Assembly: GCA_036898135.1 (NCBI GenBank)
Contig: CM072517.1
Coordinates: 67,519,604 to 67,583,603 of the forward strand
Length of the DNA stretch: 64,000 bases
Source of the DNA: Oncomelania hupensis
Taxonomy: Eukaryota; Mollusca; Gastropoda; Littorinimorpha; Pomatiopsidae
Direction of reading: 5' to 3'
The stretch's first letter is position 1; every line of letters starts with the position of its first letter. The notes under the pieces were generated by a model, which searched no databases, had not been told where the DNA came from, and saw only the letters and a list, made by a program, of their open reading frames with translations. Below are positions 1 through 12,200 of the stretch, piece by piece. The position numbers were made by a program, and so were the translations under genes.

Positions 1-241
1 AGGCTTGAGCAGCCCTTAATGTGGAGATAACCTATTTCAGATTAAGAATGATTAAATAAATAAATTTACATTATTTATATTGTGACCACTCAAGTTTTAA
101 AAAAAAATTATATGCATTTTTTATCGCTGTTGGTCAGGTTTATAGGTCAGTTACAATGAGAACTAATTGACAGCATTGATTTGAAAGAGGAAATGATTTG
201 CTCGACTGCTTTTAATTTTATGATTGACTGCCTTTTTGCAG

Positions 242-3200
242 GGGGCTAACAGTTATGGACAGTTGGGTCAAGGTCACCAAGAGGAGCAGCTGACAGCAAG
301 GGCAATTTGCTTGAGGGGTCTTACTTCCCTTGATAAACTGCGCACGATAACTGGTGGAGGAGGGCACACTCTCATCATTGATAGTTAGTCAGTTTGCTTC
401 TTGAATTTATTATTATTATTATTAATTTTTAATGTTTGGATTTTGCTTGTTATACGTGCGGCTTTGATCTTTTATTTGTTTTGATCGTTATTACTTTGAT
501 TTGAATCTTTTCATCTGTGGTTGATAGATTTATTTGGGTGTCTGTCAGTGTGTGTAGCTAGTATCACAATAACATGCTCAGAATCGCTGTTACGGTGAGA
601 GCTGTTATGTTAAAACTTAAATTGCCCAGTTTTCACTAAGCAAGTGACTGGACCTTGACACTAGCTGAGAGAGGTCTATCAAGCATAGGCAGTCTGTAGG
701 CGTATATTGTCATCAGCCTTTGACGCTCAGCTTGGGTCAGCCTCATTTTCAGGCCAGCTGGCTGCATTTGCACTGCACTGACTGCCTCATAGCAGCGTGT
801 ATTGACAAAAGTATTGCCTGTAATGATAAACAAAATACTGATCAAAGTAGCTTTGTACTGAGACTAAAACAGTGGCAGTGCCCTTGTGGCAGGCAGTTGA
901 CGGTGGCAGCGTAGCAGGCAGTTGAGTTATTGATGAAAAGGTCCCTTTTCAGTTATTTGCTGACAATGCATAACTGCTTCGAAAACGTCAAATTGCGTGT
1001 ACATCATCTTACTCTTTGACTGTGGTTGCAAACTGGAGGCGTTAGGGGTTAGTGACAGTCTAAGGGTAGTAACTGCAATAGTGTGATCCATGAGCTCAAG
1101 CAAATAGTATGGCAGAATATTCACTCGCCTGTTAACATCTTTCACACATTATGAAACTTACTTTTTTCTGTACCCGACAAGAGATATCACATCATTTCAG
1201 TGAAATTTGGAACTGTTTCCTTTATTTATTTTTAGATTACAAAGTAGAGTTGACGAGTGAGAAGAAAGCCTCCCACTGGGCAAGTATGTTGCAAATATTA
1301 TATTAGGTTGCTGGAGCAAATGTTTGATTTTCATTTGGCAGCTGGGCGTGTGTGTTCAACATCCCTAATCATTCTTATAATAGCTGATTTAAAAAAAAAA
1401 AAAAAAAAGAAGCCACGTAATGCTGCTATTACAACTAATTATATCGGATGCTATCATACATCGTGTTTCACAGATGACGGGTCGTTGTGGGTCTGCGGGT
1501 CAAACTCACATGGCCAGCTAGGTCTAGGTCACAATGATGATGTGCAGGTGCTGACCAAGGTCAGCTTTCCAACACCTGTCAAGGTCGCACAGGTGTCTGG
1601 CGGCTGGGATTTTACATTGGCATGCACAGGTAAGCAAGACCTATACCGAAGGTCACAATTTCAATTTATTCATGGGATGAACTTATGTGACTTAGATACA
1701 AAATTTTTCCATGTCCCCAAGTGCTTTCTCAGGATACTTAAGGTTCCTCCCTTCCTTCAGTACGGGTATTCGATGCAGTCAATCAAAAATCTCAAAAGAA
1801 AATTCAGTTTCCAATCCGTCTCTTAATACTGATCTTCTTGCCTTCACACCTCATGTTTGAGTGATAAATGTGTGTTTGTTGTGTATCTGAGAGTGTATAC
1901 ACATTTGAGCGTGTATGTTTGTGCAGATGGTGATTTGGGGAAAACGTGCTTATATGGCTTCCAGTATTGTTGTTAATACTAGTATTATGGGGATGACAGC
2001 TATGCCATCCTGGAGCTGCCCCAAGCAAAGTCTGCAGTGTGTTCTCATTAAATATTTTTGAATAGCAGTGCTACTTACACCATGCTTCCTATCCTATCCT
2101 ATCTTATCCAGTGACTCGATGTTTGTTGGGGCACAACAGGTGATCGTTTAACCAGCGTACTCCATCTTTCTCTGTCCTCAGCAACCCTAATGGCTTTGCT
2201 CAGTGTCAAGCCAGTCTATTCTCGAATGTTGTCCTCCCACCTATTTTTTGGTCTCCCTCTTCTTCTGCCTCCTTGCACTGTGCCTTGCAGGATGGCCTTT
2301 GCAAGACCTTATGATCTGGTGATGTGGCCATACCATCGGAGTTTCAATTTTTTTCACCACTGTGAGCATGTCATCGTGTTGTCCGATTGCTTGTGTGATG
2401 GTCTGTCGGACTTCGTTGTTGGTGATGTGCTGGGTATAGGAAATGCCCAGAAGTTTTCTGTAGCACCTCATCTTCATGCTTTGTATTCTTTGTTGTAAAT
2501 CTGCAGTGAGGGTCCATGTTTCTGGAGATGACAAGGGAGCGCAGCAGCCTTACCTTCGAATGTAGACTGATGGTCCTGTCTTTCCAAATGGTCTTCGAAC
2601 TTATCAGTGCAGCAGTTTGTTTGTGCGATCCTGGAGAGGACTTCCTGTCGAGAACCATTGTCTGATACAATGGCTCCTAAATATTTGAAGCTATGTACTG
2701 TGTTGATGAATTGGCCTTGGACTTTGATGTCCATGTTAATGCCATTGGTGTTGTTGGTCATTATTTTGGGTCTTCTCTGCACTTATTTCCATTCCATAGG
2801 CTCTGGAGGTGGTGTCAGGCCTCTGTACCAGCTGTTTTTGTTCTTGTTTCTCTCCAAGCTACATCATGCTTACTTTTAATTCAAACACTTTGGGATTCTT
2901 TACTAGAATAGCAACTTCTGGCAGGCAGCTGGTAGCGTTGCTTTTTGTCTGTGTATATATTATATCATTGCAATATTTTCTAAGTAAGAACGTTTAGATG
3001 ATTTCAATACACTGTGTGCCGCTATCAAGCTGCAGTGGAATGCTACTAGCATGTAGAGGCAGGCAGCGCAGCTGGCCCTAAAGTGACAAGTGCTGTTGAG
3101 AAATATAGCCTACTTACTCGCAGTGTATGATGGATCTCGGACACCATTAGCGAAGTCAAGGTTTCCCGTTTAGGGGAAACTTTAATATTCCTGCTGGTGA

Positions 3201-6200
3201 TGTGAACTATTAATTATCCACTACTACCACTTGAATGTTTGTTACCTGGTTGAAAGAAATGTTGGTTAAAGCGTCATTTTTGTGTTGGTGTGTTGCAGTT
3301 GATGGAGACCTCTACAGCTGGGGCAGCAACGCTTTTAATCAGCTGGGTAGAGACACACCATATAAATTTGCCACAGTACCGGTAATTCTTTAAACGCCAA
3401 GCGTTTATTGCCACGTACAGTTTTATAGTTCTCCCATGTATTTTGAGTAACATCAGCCAGGTTAACCCACCATCGTAGCTTGACACACTGATGACCCAGG
3501 TTCCAGTCCAGTAGTGGGCAAGATAAAACGTGGCCATATTCACTGCTCCTCGTCCCTGGGATAATTATCACTTTCTGCTGTATCACCACTGGTGGATGTG
3601 GACGCAAAACTTTAATGTTCATACGTCACCAGCCAGGCAGCATAGTGGTAGTGTTACTGTATGGTGTTTTCAAATCACAACAGCTTACAATTATAAATTA
3701 GGTTAGATCTGAATTGTCGTTGCAACATCCCTTCTGCATGAATCGGGGAAATTAAATTTAAAAAAAACCTCTCAACCTGACCTTATTTCTGAAACAAGGG
3801 AGGTAATTGTTTTGGAGCTCTTTTATATTAGAAGTAGCCTAATATACTTTACAGCTTGGCACTGATTTTTATGTATTTCGTGTTGATCAAACAACATTTA
3901 TATTATTGCAAAGGACACTAGACCTGTTTTTTTATAAAGTTAAATTTTGGTATTTCTGATATGCTTATTATTGCAAATGGCAAGTCTGTTTCCATTTATA
4001 CATTAATACTTCTGATAAATTATTGACACACCTATTTCTTGTTGCTGTAACTTTACATTCAGACATGGTAACATTATTTATTATCATAAAATTAAAACAA
4101 TGTATGTTTGGTAGAACTCACAATGCATAAATTGCGTGGGCGAAAATAATCCCAGAATGGTGCTCAGCTGCTTGGGCGTTGATTGATGTGCCAAAGGCCG
4201 CACGTGGGCGCCTCGGGCAGTTTGAGTTGTATCCTGCCAACGCCTGGAGCAGCGCTTGAGATGGAAAAGCTGTATATCAGAACGCTAAATAATAAATGCT
4301 TACCCGTTCATTTGGGTTGTGGGCTGTGTTACAGGAAAAAATGGTGATGCCGTCAAGCCCTCCTGTGGTTGCTGCAGCAGCAGGATTACGGCATGGACTA
4401 GCGCTGACAGGTAAGATTGTTACTTCATTATTCTGATAAGAGTGCAGAATTTTTTTTTTTATAAATCCAATTTCAATAATATACATAAGGCACATTATAG
4501 TATAAGAGGCACAAGGAAGTAATAAACAAAAGCAAAAAGATCAACATTTAAAGAAACAAACTTTTTAAAATGCAGAATGGCCCAAAAAAAAGAAAAAAGA
4601 ATGAAATCTCCACCCTTCCACCCACCCCTTCCGCCCATACCCTCAACACACACATCCTCCTCCCTCCCCCCCCCCCCCCCCCAAAAAAAAAAAAAAAAAA
4701 AAAGATAAAGAAGAATTTAACCTGCACACAAGTTTGAATTCAAATCTATAAATCTATGTGTATTAACTCCTTGCCGCCGTAGTTTGACAGTTAAGTTTTT
4801 TCCCCCTTGGGCGCATACCATATACTTTGCTCATTGTCCATGCTAATGGCTAATAGTAATACAGTAATCTTGACAATTTGTTGTTGTTGTTGCATCAATT
4901 TTTATTCATCAGATTAACATAAGTTGTACTAATAATCTTGACAAATTTTGGATGAACTGTTTGTGGTGAACATCTTACCACACCCCAAAATATTTAGTAT
5001 TAATGGAAAGAGCAAATCCAGATCAACGCAAACATGTTAATTTTGTGACCCAAAAATATATATATTGTGAATATTGTGGAACAGTGTAAACAAAGGGAGG
5101 TAGATTTGCAGTGGGTGATGAAGTCATGCTGTTAGTGCATTAGTTGGTCACAATGTTGAAAATTCCATTTACTTTGCTTTCCAGAGACATTGACCAGTGT
5201 GCCGCAAGTAAATAATCCAGAGAGAAATTCATAACAGACAAATTTCTTCAATATATACACAAAAGTTGTTAACACCACAGTCCAAACAGGTTTTCTGAGA
5301 GCAGTCTTTGGAAGTCCAGCAATGTGAAAGTGTACGTTTTAGGTGCCAAATGTTCTGTCATGGTTGAACAACATTTGGGAAATCTGACCTCAAAGCTCAA
5401 GATTTGTGCGATTATTTCCGAAAGAGGAATATTACTTCGACGTCTCCATTTTTCACACTTGTCCAGTTTCTTTGGTCCCAGGACCTCTTTTTTTTTGGCT
5501 AATTTAATTGAAAATGCACAAATATGGTAATTTGAAATGATTGTTTGACCAAATGAAAGCGGTTGCTTCCCTTAGACTAACATGTGTGCGCCTTGTCGGC
5601 TGTTGGCTATGAAGATTGGCTAGCGCACCAATGGATGCATCCTGGCTCAAAAAGTTAATGTTAGTTGCTTGAATATGGATTGTTTGTGAGTTGTTTTAAT
5701 TCTGATTCATGTTGGGTTTTTCTGATCGTCATTCTTTTGACAGTTCGAAAGTCAGCCTCCGTACAATTATGAATCTTAAAATTGAAATCGTTCTGACATA
5801 TTTTAGCCACACATTAGGCGTATTGGTCAAAGTTGAGGAAAAAAAGTATCACATACTCGGACAATGGATTGTTGCACTGAGGTTGTATCATTTAGTGTGT
5901 GGATTTCAGAGGACGGCAGTGTGTTTGGCTGGGGACAGAACAGAAAAGGACAAGTCGGAAACATCACAGAAGCAAGTGGGCAAATCATGAAAAATATACA
6001 TCGGCCGACAAAATGTAAGTATTGGGATATATCACCAAAGATGTGTGTGACATGCATTTTCAATTCTTCCAAGTACTGCGTTTTTGCAAGTTAGCAGAAG
6101 TTGCAAGGTTGACAGGATAGCACGTCTAGTTTTAGTAGACCTATACATTGAACCCTTTGTCCACCAGCTGTCCGGAACCACAGGCAGTGTTCACCCACTG

Positions 6201-9200
6201 CCACACAATTCATCATCACATACTCTAGGCTTTGTGGAGCAGAGTGCCTAAGTCGCATATCTGTGGCAGACGACTCATGTAGTAGTAGTAGTAGTAGTAG
6301 TATGTTGAGGACAAAACAGGCCCTCTGGCCTTTCTGAATGTCCCATCTTTCATATGATTTACATGGGTCTGATAGTGCATGCAATTTTCCTGAACGCATT
6401 ATCGTTCATCAAAGTAAAATGGGAGACAACTCGGCCACTAATGACTACAATCTTGATTTCTCTGCCATATGGAGTCTCGGCGCAGAGATGCTTCTTCGGC
6501 GCTCTCCCTACAGTTGCATTAATGCGACAATGTGACCCAAGGGTTAAACGGCTTGCTGTCTTGATTAAATTCAAATGCCGCTTATATTCACATCCTACCA
6601 GGGTCCCAGTTGCTCTTTTTTCTTGTTGAGCTAACAATTAAAAAAATCCATTTATATTCAAATATTGGATGTACTCAAACTGGTTTCTGTGTTTTGCAGT
6701 AGCACTGACAGAGAAGGTTGTGCAAGTTGGGGCTGGTGCATACCATTCTGCAGTCCTTGCAGGTATGGTGAGTTTACAGAAGTACAAACGGAGGTCTGGT
6801 CTGGGCACGCATGCACGCATTCCATTGCATGGACTTTTAACTCTTTCCCTGCCAGGCATGTTTCCACATTTGTGCCAGACATTTCTCTGGCACCGGAAAG
6901 AAAGTTCAGTAGGCATTTAAGCTACTGTTCATTCAATTATAGTTGTTAAATAGACATATTTCATATCAAATTAAAGGTAAAAGAGTGAAGAATAAGAAAA
7001 AAAAAATGTTAATTTGATTATGTTATTGAAATATGTGTTTTGAAAGCATGTTGATCTTTTTGAAATGATAAAATAAAATAAAAATATTTCTACATACCAC
7101 AGTGATAAAAAAAAAAATCTGGAGGAATAATTCCAATCACTGAATCAGCTTCACACACCAGAAAGAAAATTTATTTAGGATCAAAATACACTTTACAGTT
7201 TGAAATTATTTTGATTATTAGCAGAGTTTGACACACTGTCGATTGTGCCCATCACAATGCTTAGTAAAATGCACAAAAAACACTCTAAAAACGAATCAAT
7301 TTGAAGAAGCCACGTGCGTGTCGATCGAGAACGAAAGTAGAAAGAGTTATCTCTCTTTGGTTAAAATAAAACTTGGATTGGACTTCGCAAAAAACCGGAA
7401 CGAAACGGAATACTGAAATCGACGATATATCGTCGATTGGCACAAACATGGCGGCTCAGATCGACGATATATCGTCAATTGGCAGGGAAAGAGTTAAGAA
7501 TCCTGGCGCTCATGTCCTAGATGGGCGAGTGCTGGCAACACAAACAAATACACCCAGCATGCACTAGGTCCCTTCTCCCCCACACCCAGTCACCCATGCT
7601 TGTGCTCAGTTGTCCAGGCATCAGTGCGCCCAAAGGCTGCAAGTAGGCACCTCACGCAGCTTGAATGAGATCCCCGAGCAGCTCTTGAGCTATAAAACCC
7701 CACTATATAACTTTTATAAGAACGATTTCAAAATATAAATATGTTGCTTGCATCCAAAGTTCTGGCATAGAACAGAAAGTTCTGGAAATTGCTACATCAG
7801 TATCAACAGACGGAAACAAACATTATACAAGGCTTTTTTCTAGCAACAGCGTAGGTCAGGGGTCTCAAACTCAAATTATCCGGGGGGCCACTGGAGGTGG
7901 AGCTTGGGTGAGACTAGGCCGCATCAAGTATTCCACAGTGCTTAACGGAATTATGTCCTTAATAATAAAATAAAATTCCCGGTGATCTAAAGTCAAATAA
8001 ATGGTTAATAAATGCTACGAAAATAATGAGCTTCTGGTTTACAAAGACAAAAAATCATAAAATAAAAATATAGTGATTCCCACTAGCGATTTAGAAACTT
8101 AAATGTTCAAAGAGAAGGCAGGAGCAGGCTATATTTATGAATTAATATGAATGAAGATGCTATTGTAGGGAAAATGACATGAGATCTTTTTTTAATCGTA
8201 GAAAAGGTCTTTTTGACTAACCCTATTTTGAGAGTGACCAAGATGACAGGCTCGGAATTTCCCTCACTCATCACTCGTGCACACTAGCGGCAATTTTAAT
8301 AGGGATTCTTTGATTTTCACAATTATGGTTGTGAATTACCCACTATCTCATTTTTAAAACTTTTGATATATGTCTACACAATATTTGAAGCATGTTTTCT
8401 CAAAACCACACATTGGCCATCTTTGTCTCATAAAATGCTTTAAAATCACAACTTTTATCTGATTTGAAAAACATTTTTTTGTCATTATAAGTAACGTCCA
8501 AACCTATACAAACATAATAAAAATCATAATTATACTAGTCTATGAGATTCAGCTGAAACCACCACTGAGGGTCACATTATGGCTATGACAATGGGGGAAA
8601 TTAACACTAAACTTTGCGGTCAGGTAGCGGGCTGCAAAATATAATCTCGCAGGCCTCAAATAGCCCGCAGGCCATGAGCTTTAAATGGCCCGCTGTCCAT
8701 GAGCCTCATATGGGCTGCAGTTTGATACCTATGGGATAGATCAAAGGTAAATAAAGGCTACCGTTACATGCCTTGTGCCTAAACACAATCTTTATAGTTA
8801 TCCTGCATGCCTTGTGCCTAAACACAGTCTTTATCATTATCCTGCATGCCTTGTGCCTAAACACAATCTTTATCATTATCCTGCATGCCTTGTGCCTAAA
8901 CACAATCTTTATCATTATCCTGCATGCCTTGTGCCTAAACACAATCTTTATCATCATCCTGCATTCCTTGGGCCTAAACACAATCTTTATAGTTATCCTG
9001 CATGCCTTGTGCCTAAACACAGTCTTTATCATTATCCTGCATGCCTTGTGCCTAAACACAATCTTTATCATTATCCTGCATGCCTTGTGCCTAAACACAG
9101 TCTTTATCATTATCCTGCATTCCTTGGGCCTAAACACAATCTTTATCATTATCCTGCATGCCTTGGTCCTAAACACAATCTTTATCATTATCCTGCATGC

Positions 9201-12200
9201 CTTGTGCCTAAACACAATCTTTATCATTATCCTGCATGCCTTGTGCCTAAACACAGTCTTTATCATTATCCTGCATGCCTTGTGCCTAAACACAGTCTTT
9301 ATCATTATCCTGCATGCCTCAATTGTAACAGTAAGAAACAATCCACTAGTACATTATATTTCCTTTTACAGGATCAGGCAATGTTTACCTATGGGGAGAC
9401 AACAAGTACAGTCAGCTAGGAAAGGATCCAGCAGTGTGTGTTGAGAGAGAGGGTGATCAGCATTGCACTTTCTGCCTGAGTCGTTCTTCCTTTGACGACC
9501 AAAAAGTGACAGGCATTGTCGCTGGTTGGACCCACAATGTGGCAATCACAGGTGAATGAATGTCTTAAAGTAGTCAGTGGTATGTAAAGTATAAGATTTT
9601 TGTTGATGGTGTTGTTGCTGCAGTATTGCATCGGTCACCTCTTCATTTTTCATTGAAGCTGATTCGGCCCAATCCTGACACACTGCTCCCCAACTCCTTT
9701 GGATGAGAGTATAAACGGAGGTAGGCACGCATTTCGTCGCACAGACTTGTAAAGATCCTGATGCTCATATCCTAGATGGGTGAGTGCTGGCTCACAAATA
9801 CACTCGGCAAGTACTAGGTCTCTTCTCGCCCATGCCCAGTTGACTAGGATTGTGCTGAGTTGTCAGGGCGTCAGACGATGCGTCCAAAGGCTGCAAGTGG
9901 ACGTCTAGGATGGCTTGAGTTAGATCTGGATCGGTCAGTGCCCAGAGCAGCTCTTGAGCTGGAAAAGCGCTATATAGAACTATTAAATAAATAAATGAAT
10001 ATATGACCAGTGTGTCGGCCTTCACAGCACAAACATTATTTATACCCATAGGATTTTATATATTTTTATATTTTCTTTTTTTTTTTAAAATTGTAAGACC
10101 TCAACAGCATGACTCGCTGCTAAAACCTTCATATAGATTTAGACACTCTTAAACCTTTTGCCAAACTAAGGAAACAACTGTGTATAAAAGTTGGCGCCTC
10201 GAGCAGCTTGAGTTAAATTCTGTATCGGCCAGCGCCTTGAGTCCCCAAGAACGGCAAAATATGTGCGCTTTAGAAATACCCAATAATAATAATAAATATC
10301 ATATCTAGTGACTTGGTATTTACCCCAGCAAGGTTGGTTTGATTGTTCATAGCCACAGCCTGTTTGCTGCAAGTTGTGGTGCATCTCCACAGTGCACGGA
10401 GCGGTAGATTTACCATGCCACGGTGCCGAACGGAGCGTTTTCGGCGCTCCTTTATCCCTGCAGCTGTTAGATTTTTTAACGGTAACCGAAATACTGTTAT
10501 GGTCACAGATTTAGAGTAGGCCTAATGAACTTTAGTCAATATGTGATTGTTGTTTTACTGTTGCTGCATTCCTTCATTCCTGCAGCTGTCTGATGTTTTG
10601 TACTGTGGGCGGCGGCCGAGCACTGTTGGGGGTCTCAGAGTTTCGGATTGTTTTTATTTTTATTTTTATTTTTATTCAGTTATTTTTATTTTTATTTTTA
10701 TTTTTATTTTTTATTTTTATTTTTATTTTTTATTTTTTAAATGGTGTGCGTGTCGGTGTGTGATGACTGTTGTTCTATAGTCTTGGTGGTTGTTGGTGTG
10801 ATGCTTGGAATTTTAGTATATGTATTATATTGTTGTTGTCTTCTTGATGACTGTTGTTTACTAGTTTTAATAATTCTGGTGTGATTGCATATGGTGTGTG
10901 TGTCGGTGTGTGATGATGGAATTTTAGTATATTTTTATATTGTTTTGTTGTCTTCTTGATGACTGTTGTCTATTAGTTTTAATAATTGGTGTGATGCTTG
11001 GAATTTTAGTATATTTATTATATTGTTTTGTTGTCTTCTTGATGACCTGCTGATGACGAATTTAATTTCCTTATGGATGAATAAAATAGTATGAGTATGA
11101 GTATGAGTATGAACTGATAAGCCAGTGCTGATAGCTGCTTGCAGCATGTGGACTGTTCCTGTAAGCAATAGGCCGTAGATGTTCAAGCGTTCAATACATA
11201 CTAGGACACTAACACAAATTTTAAAATTGTGAAAGGGGAACAACTGGTGTTTAAATGTCACCCTATAGATCCAAATCTTTAATAAGGTTCAGGACAGAGC
11301 AACTGTAGTGTACAGATGAGGATGGTCTGCAGCAGTATACCACCATTCAGAACCATATATTTCACAATGCCACTCTCTTAAATAAATTTTCTTTAATTTT
11401 TTTAGAAAAGTAAAGAAATAAATTTTCTTTAAATTTTTTTTTGAAAGAAATACATTTGCGTTAAATACATGAATGATTATTTATTGCTCCAGACCAAAAA
11501 GATGTGGTATGCTGTTAAAAAAATTTACATACAACTTGTGTTAGAACCCATGTAATCTATGAACACACTGAAAAAAAAAATCAAGAACAAATAATGCGAT
11601 TTGATTTTATATTTTATTAACAACAAGAATAGAGATATTAGACTAATTTTTTTTCTAATCTGTCCTTGCAACACTCATTCACACCCCTTCAAAGCATTTT
11701 AACCCACGCACACCAACGAGACAAAGAAATTAAGCTAAGCATTCGAATACAGCAGCTAGAATAAAAAGAATCTAAATTTAAAAATGAGCGTCTCTCCTGA
11801 CTTTCCTCCAACAAAGTCGTAGTATTCCATAAGCGCTTCAAAAAATTTTGGCAAACTTTCATCACTCGAATCACTGCAGGAAGTCATCTTCTTTTCACAA
11901 TCTCAATATCTAATATGAACAGAACTGATGCAGGGTAGGCTAGCGAGGCGAGGCAAGGCAAGGCAAGTTTATTTCAGAAAAAAACCATTAAGAGCACATG
12001 GACATTGTTAAAATGATAAACACACACATGCAAAGTAATTAATTACATAACATTTTAAATGTTTTAAATGAAAACTATTTATGTACACAAAGGGCTTGCA
12101 GAAGGGTGGGGAGGGGGAGCAATTGAGAGGGGAAAAGAAGAAAAAAGAAATTTATTGGGGATAGCAACTAGGAATCATTACTAACAATACAATTCAATCT

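Noticed and set aside
1257..1826. 189-codon frame as a separate gene
   Set aside because: It is the SERGEF exon 1474-1629 read through into both flanking introns.
4763..5658. Second piggyBac-like element between TTAA sites
   Set aside because: The inner ends (CTCCTTGCCGCCG and CTTTTTGAGCCAGG) match too weakly.
8767..9312. CRISPR-like regular array
   Set aside because: Units are directly adjacent with no spacers, and the DNA is eukaryotic.
8706..9444. Three overlapping open frames of 211-223 codons on both strands
   Set aside because: All come from the stop-free 39-bp minisatellite; the repeated peptides have no independent support.
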